14,996 nucleotides of DNA, from positions 1 to 14,996 of the forward strand of contig DAOVCF010000023.1 of NCBI GenBank assembly GCA_030670165.1. The letters are read 5' to 3'. The notes beneath the pieces were generated by a model that saw only the letters and a program-made list of their open reading frames with translations, was not told the DNA's origin and ran no database searches. A program made the translations under genes and the position numbers. The stretch comes from Candidatus Stahliibacteriota bacterium. Its GTDB lineage: Bacteria > Hydrothermota > Tepidihabitantia > B3-TA06. Of this stretch, positions 7,204 through 13,981 are shown one piece after another. Each line of letters begins with the position of its first letter. Position 1 is the first letter of the stretch.

Positions 7204-7620
7204 ATGAAGGAGTACTCGGACGGCACGAACTACCTCCTGCGATTCGATCGCGGCGAAGAGGTGATCACCACACTGCTCAGGTGGGCAAAAGAACGTAAGC
7301 TGGAGGGTGCGTTTCTGACCGGTCTGGGGGCGGTCGAGAATCCGCACCTGGGATACTTCGACGCAGAAAAGAAGGGATACATAGATAAAGAGTTCGAAGG
7401 CGAGTTCGAGATAGCCTCGCTTACAGGCAATCTGGCCTGGGACGGCGCCGGCCCCATCGCGCATATCCATGTGACTATTGCCGGTCCCAACTTCCTCGCC
7501 TTCGGAGGACATCTTTACTCGGCGGTGGTCTCTGGAACGGTGGAGATAGCGGTGATACCGTTCGGTAGCAAGCTTGAGCGTAAGTACAAGGAAGAGTTGA
7601 ACTTAAAGCTCCTGGATTAG
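7204..7620 (+). CDS. PPC/DUF296-domain protein (AT-hook-associated type)
   Basis: A 138-residue protein consisting of one PPC (DUF296) domain, a trimeric beta fold known from plant AT-hook proteins and as stand-alone bacterial proteins of mostly unknown function. The family pattern is clear: a long helix (RGEEVITTLLRWAKER), GAFLTGLGAVENPHLGYFD, a central EIASLTGNL strand, H87-I-H89, GGHL with H103, and AVVSGTVEIAV. The three histidines are the usual metal-site candidates. No AT-hook is attached, so DNA binding should not be assumed. The ATG coincides with the predicted transcription start and there is no ribosome site. A tRNA gene follows after 22 bp and may be on the same transcript. Confidence 0.85.
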   Translation: MKEYSDGTNYLLRFDRGEEVITTLLRWAKERKLEGAFLTGLGAVENPHLGYFDAEKKGYIDKEFEGEFEIASLTGNLAWDGAGPIAHIHVTIAGPNFLAFGGHLYSAVVSGTVEIAVIPFGSKLERKYKEELNLKLLD

Positions 7621-7642
7621 TGGGATGCATATTTCCTCCGAC

Positions 7643-7715
7643 GGGCCCGTAGCTCAATTGGCAGAGCAGCTGACTCATAATCAGTTGGTTGCAGGTTCAA
7701 GTCCTGCCGGGCCCA
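7643..7715 (+). tRNA. tRNA with CAU anticodon: tRNA-Ile2 (lysidine) or elongator tRNA-Met
   Basis: A full 73-base cloverleaf: acceptor GGGCCCG/CGGGCCC, D-stem GCTC/GAGC, anticodon stem GCTGA/TCAGT with loop CTCATAA (anticodon CAT), T-stem GCAGG/CCTGC with loop TTCAAGT, discriminator A. CCA is not encoded, so a CCA-adding enzyme is needed. It is not an initiator, since the 1-72 pair is G-C. C4-G69, C5-G68, the G27-U43 pair and the TTCAAGT loop resemble E. coli tRNA-Ile2, in which TilS changes the wobble C to lysidine, but elongator Met is possible. I found no convincing promoter directly upstream. Confidence 0.93.
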
Positions 7716-7731
7716 TTTATCTTAAAAGATC

Positions 7732-8250
7732 GTGAACCCCGAAGCCCCCAGGAAGAAATCCTCTGTAAAGAAAGTCCCCAAGGAAATCAAGTGGAGGGCT
7801 TTTCTTGCACCGGAGCATCCGTGGAAAACCGTTATCATTCTTATAGTCCTTGTGGGCATAATCTTTACTGTTGGCAAATACGTTTACGATATCGTACCTG
7901 GGGAGGTATCCTCCAGAATCCTGCCCGCGATCCTTGCCGGCTTGCTGGTCTTCCTGCTCTTTTTCGGCTCGTTCAACCCTTACTTCATACCGATAAACTA
8001 TCATCTTACCCAGGAAAAAATAGTCATAAAGAAATTCTACCATACCGACCGCAGGGAGTGGAAGATATTCCGCCGATTTTTTCTTACCCGATCAGGTGCC
8101 GTGCTTTCGACGTTCGCAACCCGGAAGCGTTTCCTTGACAACTTCCGAGGCGTTCAGCTGATGCTTCCCTCCGATAAAGAGAAAAGGGAGAAGGTGTTGA
8201 ACTTTCTCGAGACCAAGCTACCGCTTGATGCCGGTCAGAGCCGCGAGTGA
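7732..8250 (+). CDS. Small membrane protein with a PH-like cytoplasmic domain
   Basis: 172 residues with a GTG start. A basic N-terminus (MNPEAPRKKSSVKK) is followed by two transmembrane helices (about 32-53 and 62-80) and a C-terminal domain (NYHLTQEKIVIKKFYHTDRREWKIFRRFF and on) that looks like the bacterial PH-like domains seen in two-helix membrane proteins of unknown function. The frame opens 16 bases after the tRNA 3' end. There is no clear Shine-Dalgarno, and a TATCTT at 7718-7723 has only a poor -35 partner inside the tRNA T-arm, so expression from the tRNA transcript is likely. Its last 33 bp overlap the convergent gene on the other strand. The PH-like call is tentative. Confidence 0.7.
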   Translation: MNPEAPRKKSSVKKVPKEIKWRAFLAPEHPWKTVIILIVLVGIIFTVGKYVYDIVPGEVSSRILPAILAGLLVFLLFFGSFNPYFIPINYHLTQEKIVIKKFYHTDRREWKIFRRFFLTRSGAVLSTFATRKRFLDNFRGVQLMLPSDKEKREKVLNFLETKLPLDAGQSRE

Positions 8251-9033
8251 AGAGATAGCCGCCTCAACAGGACGCACCTCCATAATGAGGTAAGCATCTA
8301 ACTCCCTGGCAAACCCCAAATAAGGTTCAAGGGCCGCCGGATCGGTGACCGGCAGATGCTCGTCCCAATCACCCTGATTGTCGTGAACGTGAACCACACG
8401 AACGGCGTTAGCATGTTCACGGAAGAAGCAAAATTCGGCGTCGGCGATGCGCGGGTGCGCCACCTTAAGGTGTCCGATATCCATCGTGTAGGAAAGGCCA
8501 TCTATTCGAGAAAGGATATCCCTGACGAACTGCTGATGGAAACCGCCGACGTTTTCAATGCATAAAGGCGGACCATTGCGCAAGAGATTTGCTGCGCGGC
8601 GCAGGCGCACAAGCAGGATAGTCTCATAGTATTCACGGAACAGATCAGTGCCCTGACGACGTTGTCCTGAGTAAGCAAGTGGGGGTGCCGAGCCGAGGTG
8701 AACGGTAAGCGCCTTGCAACCGGCATCACTGGCCTTTCCTTGAAGACGGACTAGCCACGTAAGGTAGCGAGCGAAAACCTGCTCTGCGGTCTCGAAGAAC
8801 CCCATGGTTTCAGGCAGATGCGCAACCCAGGTTATCCCTTCTTCTTCAGCCACCTTTGCAATCTCTGCACGTTTCGGTTCCGCGGTCAACTGGGTAAGGA
8901 AGTAAGGGTTATTGAGGTTGATCTCAACCACACGCACATTGCGTATAGCGAGGTAGCTGAACGCCTCGGCAATGGATGAAAATCCTTCAAGAACCTGTAC
9001 CCCAAAGCGCTCAACGAAAGAAGCCTCAGACAT
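8218..9033 (-). CDS. Sugar phosphate isomerase/epimerase-like TIM-barrel protein (AP endonuclease 2 family)
   Basis: 271 residues with the family's strand-end metal ligands in order: AHLPE (H72), TVHLGS (H112), CIENVGG (E160), DIGH (D185, H188), HVHDNQGDWDEHLPV (H215, H217, D218, H226) and IMEVRP (E252). This set is that of xylose isomerase-like/endonuclease IV-like barrels binding two or three divalent metals. The family covers sugar isomerases, epimerases, dehydratases and AP endonucleases; nothing here fixes the substrate. The HDNxGxxDxHLP pattern is commoner in the sugar-isomerase-like branch than in Nfo. It is monocistronic and convergent with the upstream membrane protein, overlapping it by 33 bp. 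The ATG coincides with the predicted transcription start, so the mRNA is probably leaderless. Confidence 0.85.
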   Translation of the reverse strand: MSEASFVERFGVQVLEGFSSIAEAFSYLAIRNVRVVEINLNNPYFLTQLTAEPKRAEIAKVAEEEGITWVAHLPETMGFFETAEQVFARYLTWLVRLQGKASDAGCKALTVHLGSAPPLAYSGQRRQGTDLFREYYETILLVRLRRAANLLRNGPPLCIENVGGFHQQFVRDILSRIDGLSYTMDIGHLKVAHPRIADAEFCFFREHANAVRVVHVHDNQGDWDEHLPVTDPAALEPYLGFARELDAYLIMEVRPVEAAISSLAALTGIKR

Positions 9034-9039
9034 CCGTGG

Positions 9040-9067
9040 ATTTTAGCGATAATTCAAGGATTGTAAA
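9040..9067 (-). promoter_or_regulatory. Promoter of the TIM-barrel gene
   Basis: Minus strand: TTTACA (9067..9062), 16 bp, TAAAAT (9045..9040), each one base from consensus, then six bases to the ATG at 9033. The spacing places the transcription start on the A of ATG. Confidence 0.75.
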
Positions 9068-9073
9068 GAGCTG

Positions 9074-10372
9074 TTATCCTGGAGTCTCTTCCTCGGAGCG
9101 AAGCCTTTCGATGCGGGCAAGTTCGCGCCTGGCACGCGTAAGGAGCTCCTCGCGGAACTCTTCAGGGACCCCCTGGTCGCTTTCCAGACGGGAGATCGCC
9201 TCGGAAAGCATTGCCTGCCGCCTCTTTAACTCGGCAATCCTGGGGGCACGTTTAGGATCGGACCTGCGACGCAGGAAAGCCCACAGATAGTAAGCACCCA
9301 ACGGAAAGATTATGAGGGCACCCGCACCGATCATCCACAGCCAGCTTGCCTGGGGAAAAAAGAGTTGCAGAACCCCTAAAAACACCCCGGCTGCGGCAAC
9401 CAGCACCACCCAGGCCACAAACAGCTTCTCCTGTTTGCGGGAGAGTCTGCGCAGTTCGGAAAGGGCAACATCTACGGCTTCCTCCTGCCTGACCGAGAAA
9501 AGCTCGGTAAGCCTCCGGCTCGTTGGATCGAAATCATCGGTAAGCAGGGAGAACTCAGAGTCCACCGTCAAATACGGAACTGGCAGGTGTGAAGCGGTGA
9601 AGCGACGCTCCCTCGTAACAAAACGGTTCACCCTTCTTAGGAATCTTGCAAAATCCTTGATATGGCTTCGGTTGAGTGAAGAACGAACATCGTCCATCCG
9701 CTCAAGCCATCGCCGCAAGCTGAGCCGGTGCCATGCCGATGCACCCTCACGGTATACCCAACGCTCTATCTCGCGTAGCGTTTCCTCATCATTCGACTCC
9801 ACGTAATAAACCCCATCCAGCAACACGGTATCAGGTCCTGAAGCGATCTTTTTCCCGCCCTTTGGAAGAACGCCTATCTTTATAAGAGTTGAACCTGGGG
9901 TGAATCCAAAATCCAGCTCCCCTGCGATTCGCTCAGGAACTATCCCCAGCCTTGCGAGCGCTTCATCTGCGCCGGATGCGTGCTTGAGCCCCTCCGGGTC
10001 GCGTGTTGAAAGGGCTGCCTCAAGGAAACGGGCAAGGGCCGAGGAAAGTTCTCGCCTGCGCCAGAGGATACCTTCCTCAACGTCAAACGCATGGCCTGAA
10101 AGGTCAAGATCAAGCCTTACGAAACCGCCGCCATCCTCAAAAAGCCTTGCCGAGAGCCGGTAGGGAATCTGAGCTGCCAGGTTGCCCCCGTCAAGGTTAA
10201 AGACAAGCGAACGCCTGCCTGCAAAACGCTCCCACGCAGGAGCGCCAAAAGCAAGACTCAGGTGTTGAGAGATGCGGTAAAGATCGGTCTCTGAGCCGAG
10301 CGAGAACACTGCAAGCTCGAGGATCCTTTCCGGCGTTGGCGTTTCCTTTTCCTTAAACAGGTCAAAGATGCC
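9074..10372 (-). CDS. Unrecognised 433-residue protein with two transmembrane helices (start codon at 10375)
   Basis: I do not recognise a family. The ATG is 10375..10373; the coordinates here end one codon short only to separate it from the overlapping mini-ORF. Residues 1-315 look soluble, mixed alpha/beta and rich in Arg and Leu, with an acidic patch around 85-100 and a GFTPGSTLIKIGVLPKGGKK beta segment near 157-176. A basic helical stretch (220-260) precedes two transmembrane helices (about 318-340 and 345-368) and a charged, probably coiled-coil tail (375-430) rich in Arg and Glu. No signal peptide is seen, so both ends are probably cytoplasmic with a hairpin in the membrane. It is a single gene behind its own promoter, with a GGGAGGA ribosome site that lies in a 9-codon upstream frame. 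Function unknown. Confidence 0.75.
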   Translation of the reverse strand, partial: GIFDLFKEKETPTPERILELAVFSLGSETDLYRISQHLSLAFGAPAWERFAGRRSLVFNLDGGNLAAQIPYRLSARLFEDGGGFVRLDLDLSGHAFDVEEGILWRRRELSSALARFLEAALSTRDPEGLKHASGADEALARLGIVPERIAGELDFGFTPGSTLIKIGVLPKGGKKIASGPDTVLLDGVYYVESNDEETLREIERWVYREGASAWHRLSLRRWLERMDDVRSSLNRSHIKDFARFLRRVNRFVTRERRFTASHLPVPYLTVDSEFSLLTDDFDPTSRRLTELFSVRQEEAVDVALSELRRLSRKQEKLFVAWVVLVAAAGVFLGVLQLFFPQASWLWMIGAGALIIFPLGAYYLWAFLRRRSDPKRAPRIAELKRRQAMLSEAISRLESDQGVPEEFREELLTRARRELARIERLRSEEETPG

Positions 10373-10374
10373 CA

Positions 10375-10404
10375 TCAGCGTCCTCCCGCCAAACTGTTAA
10401 TCAT
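10375..10404 (-). CDS. Nine-codon leader mini-ORF upstream of the 433-residue protein
   Basis: Minus strand ATG (10404..10402) to TGA (10377..10375), encoding MINSLAGGR. The ATG is five bases from the -10 box, so it would be at or next to the transcript's 5' end. The codons GGA GGA form the Shine-Dalgarno of the following gene, and the junction is TGATG, sharing one base. It may serve as a landing frame coupled to the main gene. It is short enough to be chance. Confidence 0.4.
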   Translation of the reverse strand: MINSLAGGR

Positions 10405-10409
10405 AACGT

Positions 10410-10437
10410 AGGATATTGACTTACAGCCGATTGTCAA
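10410..10437 (-). promoter_or_regulatory. Promoter of the 433-residue protein gene
   Basis: Minus strand: TTGACA (10437..10432), 16 bp, TATCCT (10415..10410, 4 of 6). Initiation is expected near 10403-10404, at the ATG of the mini-ORF and about 29 bases before the main ATG. Confidence 0.7.
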
Positions 10438-10482
10438 GGTGGTGATCAACCGAGCAGGCAATTCTTGCAAAGATGCCGAAGC

Positions 10483-10510
10483 TTGACAAAAGCTAAAGCG
10501 TCAGTTAAAT
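10483..10510 (+). promoter_or_regulatory. Promoter of the resB-ccsA operon
   Basis: TTGACA (10483-10488), 16 bp, TTAAAT (10505-10510, 4 of 6), then seven bases to the GTG at 10518. Spacing predicts initiation at 10517-10518, that is, a leaderless mRNA starting with GTG. The divergent promoter upstream is 45 bp away. Confidence 0.7.
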
Positions 10511-10517
10511 CGTAATC

Positions 10518-11525
10518 GTGACCAAGTCGCACGAAAGAAAAGGACCCTCGATTTTGGGCATCTTTGTACTCCTATCCCTTCTCTCCCTGATTTTGATAGG
10601 GCTTACCGGATTCATCAAAAGTTTTGCGCGTCCGCCTTTGATCTACGTAATACTCGGAATGCCTGGGGTTCTCTTGCTGGCGTTTTTTATCATCCGATTG
10701 ATAAGAGGGCCGCTCAGGGATCAAGGCTGGGGGATTATAGACACTGGCATCAAGAAAAAGCACCCCTTAAGATGGCATGGACTCCTGGGTTACATAGGTG
10801 GAGGGCTTGCGCTGCTCGGTCTATTGGTAATACTGACAGGTGCCGGCTGGGGTCATATATTCGGAGCCAAACAAACCCTCACCCTTACCGAAGGTGAAAC
10901 CCGGCAACTGTTATCGAACCCTGACGATTCGCTTCACCTTTACAAATTCTGCCCCACCTTCTACCCCCAATCCCGATCTGCAAACGACTACAAGGCGCTG
11001 GTAATCACTCTGCTGGATTCGGTTTTTACCTGGGACACGGTAAGCCTCAACTCTCCTATAAAGATCGGCAACCGCCGCATATACCTTGCCGATTGCGCAA
11101 TGAGCAAGGACTCGCTCTACCTCCTGTTCAGGCTGGTCCTGCCCTGGGGCGATACCATACCGTACGAGTTTCCACCCGAAGGGGTGATCGACGATCCGCG
11201 CTTCCCCTTGATCGTCTCATTTGAGAAGTTTCATATTGACAGAACCCAGCTCTGGCCCGAGCCTGAGGTACCCGAGGTATCAATAAACCTTATGCTCCCT
11301 GGAGAGCTTTTGCTTTCCGAACGCCTGCGCGCACCGGACTCGGTGAGCCTGGAAGACTACACGCTGTTCTTCGACGGCATACGGATGCGACCCACCGTTA
11401 CCTTTATCTGCCTTAAGGACGACAGCTGGATAATCGCCGCGGCAGGTGGAGCGCTTTTGATAATGGGGTTGATCCTCGGCTTCATCTCACAGGCTGTCCT
11501 AAGATTTGGGAGGCAAGATGTTTGA
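10518..11525 (+). CDS. resB: Diverged ResB-like cytochrome c maturation protein
   Basis: 335 residues with a GTG start at the predicted transcription start. Topology is that of ResB/Ccs1 in system II cytochrome c assembly: three N-terminal transmembrane helices (about 11-33, 41-63 and 88-110), an extracytoplasmic domain of roughly 190 residues, and one C-terminal helix (304-327). The segment LNSPIKIGNRRIYLADC resembles the ResB pattern of an Asn/Pro motif followed by a Gly-Tyr strand. H82 and H87 before the third helix are candidate heme-handling residues. The gene overlaps ccsA by 8 bp, as expected for the ResB-CcsA complex that holds heme and reduced apocytochrome. Sequence similarity to well-known ResB is weak, so the call rests on topology and neighbour. 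Another membrane partner of CcsA is the main alternative. Confidence 0.65.
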   Translation: MTKSHERKGPSILGIFVLLSLLSLILIGLTGFIKSFARPPLIYVILGMPGVLLLAFFIIRLIRGPLRDQGWGIIDTGIKKKHPLRWHGLLGYIGGGLALLGLLVILTGAGWGHIFGAKQTLTLTEGETRQLLSNPDDSLHLYKFCPTFYPQSRSANDYKALVITLLDSVFTWDTVSLNSPIKIGNRRIYLADCAMSKDSLYLLFRLVLPWGDTIPYEFPPEGVIDDPRFPLIVSFEKFHIDRTQLWPEPEVPEVSINLMLPGELLLSERLRAPDSVSLEDYTLFFDGIRMRPTVTFICLKDDSWIIAAAGGALLIMGLILGFISQAVLRFGRQDV

Positions 11526-12330
11526 TCCCTTAACCGCGTTCACCCTTGAACGTCCTCTACTTATCATACTTTCAACCCTTTACGGCCTCGCGCTTGTGTT
11601 CTACTGCCCGCCGGCGATAAAGGCCAAGCGGGCAATCAAGATAACCGGACTAGCTCTGCACATCGCCGCGTTGCTCATCCACTCCTTCCTTCTGTTCTTA
11701 AGACTCTCAAGCACCGGCCATGCGCCGTTTGCAGGTCTTTATGAGACCTTACTTTCGATCTCCTGGAGTACCTCGTTCGTTTTCCTTGTTCTTTCGTGGA
11801 AACGGGGTGCGTTCGGGTACGGTCGTGGGGCAGCCTTGGTATCGTGGGCCATAATATTAGCTTGCATCATACTGCACGTATTTGCATACGAGAAGGTTGT
11901 GCCTCGCTATCTGCCACCGATACTGCATACCTCCACCTGGTTCGAACTGCACACCGCACCTGCCTTGCTTGCTTACGCGTTCTTCACGCTTGCATTCTTC
12001 GCGGCATTAACCTCACTTGGAGGGAAGAACGAAACAAGACCTGTGCGCCGCTCGGTGGCCTCCTTCTACCTGTGGCCGGGGATGATACTATTCACGGCCT
12101 CGCTCGGACTGGGCGGGGCCGCATCGCGCCTTGCATGTGGCTCCTGGTGGATGTGGAACCCGAAGTCCGCGTTCTCTTTATTAACCTGGGGGCTTTTCTT
12201 CCTGGCACTTGTTTCAGGTGGGAAGAAACGCTGGGCAAAAAGCGCCTTCCCCTGGCTGGTGATGGCAGGCTTCGCCGCGATAATCTTCACCTTCTTCTTC
12301 ACGAACAAGGGCCTGCACGACTTCCTGTAG
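11518..12330 (+). CDS. ccsA: CcsA/CcmF-family cytochrome c heme-handling protein with altered WWD motif
   Basis: 270 residues and about eight transmembrane helices. Family marks are the helix His pair H48/H55, GHAPFAGLYETL (H68), the LHTSTWFELHTAPALLAY segment (H137, H145), the tryptophan-rich heme loop GSWWMWNPKSAFSLLTW (208-224) and C-terminal NKGLHDF (H267). CcsA carries heme to the outer face and, with ResB, attaches it to CXXCH motifs. The canonical loop reads WGxYWxWDPKE; here Asp is Asn (N214) and the following Glu is Ser (S217), an unusual change in the heme-contact motif. The start is the ATG behind GGGAGG, not the in-frame TTG at 11506, and it lies inside the end of the resB-like gene. 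Confidence 0.87.
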   Translation: MFDPLTAFTLERPLLIILSTLYGLALVFYCPPAIKAKRAIKITGLALHIAALLIHSFLLFLRLSSTGHAPFAGLYETLLSISWSTSFVFLVLSWKRGAFGYGRGAALVSWAIILACIILHVFAYEKVVPRYLPPILHTSTWFELHTAPALLAYAFFTLAFFAALTSLGGKNETRPVRRSVASFYLWPGMILFTASLGLGGAASRLACGSWWMWNPKSAFSLLTWGLFFLALVSGGKKRWAKSAFPWLVMAGFAAIIFTFFFTNKGLHDFL

Positions 12331-12334
12331 AATT

Positions 12335-12886
12335 ATGGGCGTACTCTTTAACCCCAGGCGGTTCTTTAAAGAGATAGGAAAAACGCTTCAGCTTGCGCCG
12401 ATGCTTGTGGTGATACGCTGGGTAGGAACGGCATCTTTCATTACGCTCCCGCTCTGGCTTCTAAGAATCCAGCCCTTCAGCAAACCCTGGCTGCCGATAC
12501 CTGCTGAAAGCTACTACTTCTGGCAGCTTATCTTCCTGCTGCCCTACGGGATCGTGCTGACCCTTCTCCTCTCAGGTTTCTCGCTCCTCATCCTTCACGG
12601 CGGCGGCAGGCTTGGAACTCGGTTCCGCGCGGTTTTCGCGATCATCTCGTATGGATTATTCCTCCCCTGGATTTTCTGTCTTGCCTGGGACCTTTTCCTC
12701 ATCTTCTCAGGCCGCTGGATGCTGGTCTGGGCAGCGCCTTTTCATGCTGCGGCAGCAGGAGCCGAGGGATTCCTCTACGCCTACGGATTCCGCAGGGTGT
12801 TCGGGACCTCGTGGGGAAGAGCGGCGCTGATCGCCGTTCTCAACTGCATAATATTCATAGGGCTTTCCGCACTAATAGTCAGATAG
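12335..12886 (+). CDS. Yip1-like integral membrane protein
   Basis: 183 residues, mostly hydrophobic, with about five transmembrane helices (about 22-44, 62-88, 98-124, 128-150 and 161-181). The N-terminal LFNPRRFFKEI before the first helix is the pattern of bacterial Yip1-domain proteins, whose functions are mostly unknown. No cysteine or histidine cluster points to a heme or redox role. The ATG is four bases after the ccsA stop with no Shine-Dalgarno I can see, so re-initiation after ccsA is likely. Position suggests the same transcript as resB-ccsA, but a role in cytochrome assembly is only guesswork. Confidence 0.65.
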   Translation: MGVLFNPRRFFKEIGKTLQLAPMLVVIRWVGTASFITLPLWLLRIQPFSKPWLPIPAESYYFWQLIFLLPYGIVLTLLLSGFSLLILHGGGRLGTRFRAVFAIISYGLFLPWIFCLAWDLFLIFSGRWMLVWAAPFHAAAAGAEGFLYAYGFRRVFGTSWGRAALIAVLNCIIFIGLSALIVR

Positions 12887-12969
12887 GCACAAAAAAACAT
12901 AAAGTCAATTCAAGCGTATGAGACGACATCTCCTTCTTCCACGTCCATGAATCTTTTTAATTTGACGCA

Positions 12970-12997
12970 TTGACGCCTGCCTCTTTCACACTACAAT
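12970..12997 (+). promoter_or_regulatory. Promoter of the 305-residue protein gene, with a TTGACGC direct repeat
   Basis: TTGACG (12970-12975), 16 bp, TACAAT (12992-12997). Initiation is expected near 13004. A second TTGACG lies eight bases upstream (12962-12967), giving a tandem TTGACGCA/TTGACGCC that could be an operator half-site pair or a duplicated -35 box. The stretch 12887-12961 shows no gene and no terminator hairpin. Confidence 0.65.
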
Positions 12998-13018
12998 AAA
13001 AGTGTAGGAGGAGAGCAA

Positions 13019-13060
13019 ATGGCGAGTGCTCAATTAAAGAAGCTACAATTCAGAGGATAA
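13019..13060 (+). CDS. Thirteen-codon leader ORF
   Basis: Encodes MASAQLKKLQFRG. It has a strong AGGAGGAG ribosome site (13006-13013), stronger than that of the gene it precedes, and its stop lies three bases before the main ATG. Its last sense codons AGA GGA are the only Shine-Dalgarno for that gene, so coupled translation is likely. Its codons do not suggest a classic attenuator, because no amino acid is strongly repeated. It may be a leader or a coupling frame. Confidence 0.5.
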   Translation: MASAQLKKLQFRG

Positions 13061-13063
13061 GCA

Positions 13064-13981
13064 ATGGCCACGGGTGTGACGCTAAAGATGCAGGAACTTC
13101 CCGAAGCAACTGATTGTTCGTTCTGCTGGGGCTTGCGTGCAATTCTGCGCAGTTTGAACGTTAAGGCAACGCCCTTTGATATACGAGGATTCTCTTTAAA
13201 TGCCTTTGCCATCTGGGCTCACCCAAGCAAACCGGTCAGGTCGTGGAAGGAGGCAAACTGCGATCTTTTTGTGGAATCCCTGCTGCGCATACTGGGACTT
13301 CGGGGAGGGCTTCTCTGCGCTCCCGCGAGCGAGCGTGACCTTTTGGGCCATTTCATTCGCCACTGGAAGGGCAGGGTTGAAAACAGCTTGCAGGCCGGCA
13401 TCCCTGTGGCGGCTTGCGAGGTCTGGCCTGAGTATCTGTGGGGGATCATTACCGACTGGGACAGCAAAGAGCGGTTCTTGAAGGGATTGATCCCCGGTGG
13501 AAAACACAAACTCCTAAACACCTGCTGGCCGCGCAAGCTGCTGATAGTCGGCGGACCGGCGGTGTCGCCACGTATAAAGGCAAGCCTACGGGTAATCCTG
13601 CGTCAGGCCGAAACCCTCGGAGCAAACCGTATCCCCCAGGGCAAATGGATAAGCGGGCTGGACGCATATCTCTTGTGGCGAGAGCGTATCGCTAAAACCT
13701 ATACCCGCGAAGCAAACCATCACATCAATTTGGCCCGCTACATTGCAGAAGCCCGCAACGATGCGGCCCTTTTCCTCTCACATCACACCGATTTTCACAA
13801 CACCGAAACCGAACGCATGATGTTTGCACTTGCGCGGCGATACAAAACGGTTGCCGAACGCCTTAAGGAAGCCGTGACCGCTCCAGGTGAACGCCCGTTC
13901 ATAAACGCGGTTACGGAAACCGTAAGTGAGGAGGAAAAGGCCCTGGTTTTGCTGGATGAACTTCTATTCCGAATCGAATAG
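13064..13981 (+). CDS. Unrecognised 305-residue protein, possibly papain-like fold (BtrH-like)
   Basis: No firm family. The N-terminal part has C18-S-F-C21-W-G-L-R at the start of a helix, then FSLNAFAIWAHP, then LQAGIPVAACEVWPEYLWGIITDWD (109-133). This order (Cys-headed helix, a G/F-A-x-x-W segment, an 'I-x-x-G-x-P-V' strand and a 'GIIT-D' strand) resembles papain-like proteins of the butirosin BtrH N-terminal type. The later SGLDAYLLWRERI (197-209) and the Arg/Ala-rich helical C-terminus fit the same layout. A conserved catalytic His is not evident, as W or Y stands where it would be expected. There is no signal peptide or membrane helix, so it is cytoplasmic. It is preceded by its own promoter and a 13-codon leader ORF. 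A fold prediction would settle the matter. Confidence 0.6.
   Translation: MATGVTLKMQELPEATDCSFCWGLRAILRSLNVKATPFDIRGFSLNAFAIWAHPSKPVRSWKEANCDLFVESLLRILGLRGGLLCAPASERDLLGHFIRHWKGRVENSLQAGIPVAACEVWPEYLWGIITDWDSKERFLKGLIPGGKHKLLNTCWPRKLLIVGGPAVSPRIKASLRVILRQAETLGANRIPQGKWISGLDAYLLWRERIAKTYTREANHHINLARYIAEARNDAALFLSHHTDFHNTETERMMFALARRYKTVAERLKEAVTAPGERPFINAVTETVSEEEKALVLLDELLFRIE

Noticed and set aside
7171..7512. 113-codon minus-strand frame over the PPC gene
   Set aside because: Antisense to a gene with clear PPC motifs and a good promoter; would run across the divergent promoters.
7621..7642. A dedicated tRNA promoter
   Set aside because: No pair of boxes at workable spacing upstream of 7643; the tRNA may be transcribed from the PPC promoter.
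7689..8138. 149-codon plus-strand frame starting inside the tRNA
   Set aside because: Starts in the tRNA and reads the wrong frame of the two-helix membrane protein; Arg/Pro/Ser-rich shadow.
9312..9806. 164-codon plus-strand frame opposite the 433-residue protein
   Set aside because: Ser/Arg-rich antisense shadow without ribosome site or promoter.
11506..11517. TTG start giving ccsA four extra residues
   Set aside because: The extra codons include the GGGAGG ribosome site for the ATG at 11518.
11796..12377. 193-codon plus-strand frame inside ccsA
   Set aside because: It is a shadow of ccsA, whose transmembrane and heme motifs are clear; the alternative frame has no recognisable domain.
12887..12961. 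Intrinsic terminator, because of the A-run at 12893-12899
   Set aside because: No GC-rich hairpin precedes a T-run on either strand.
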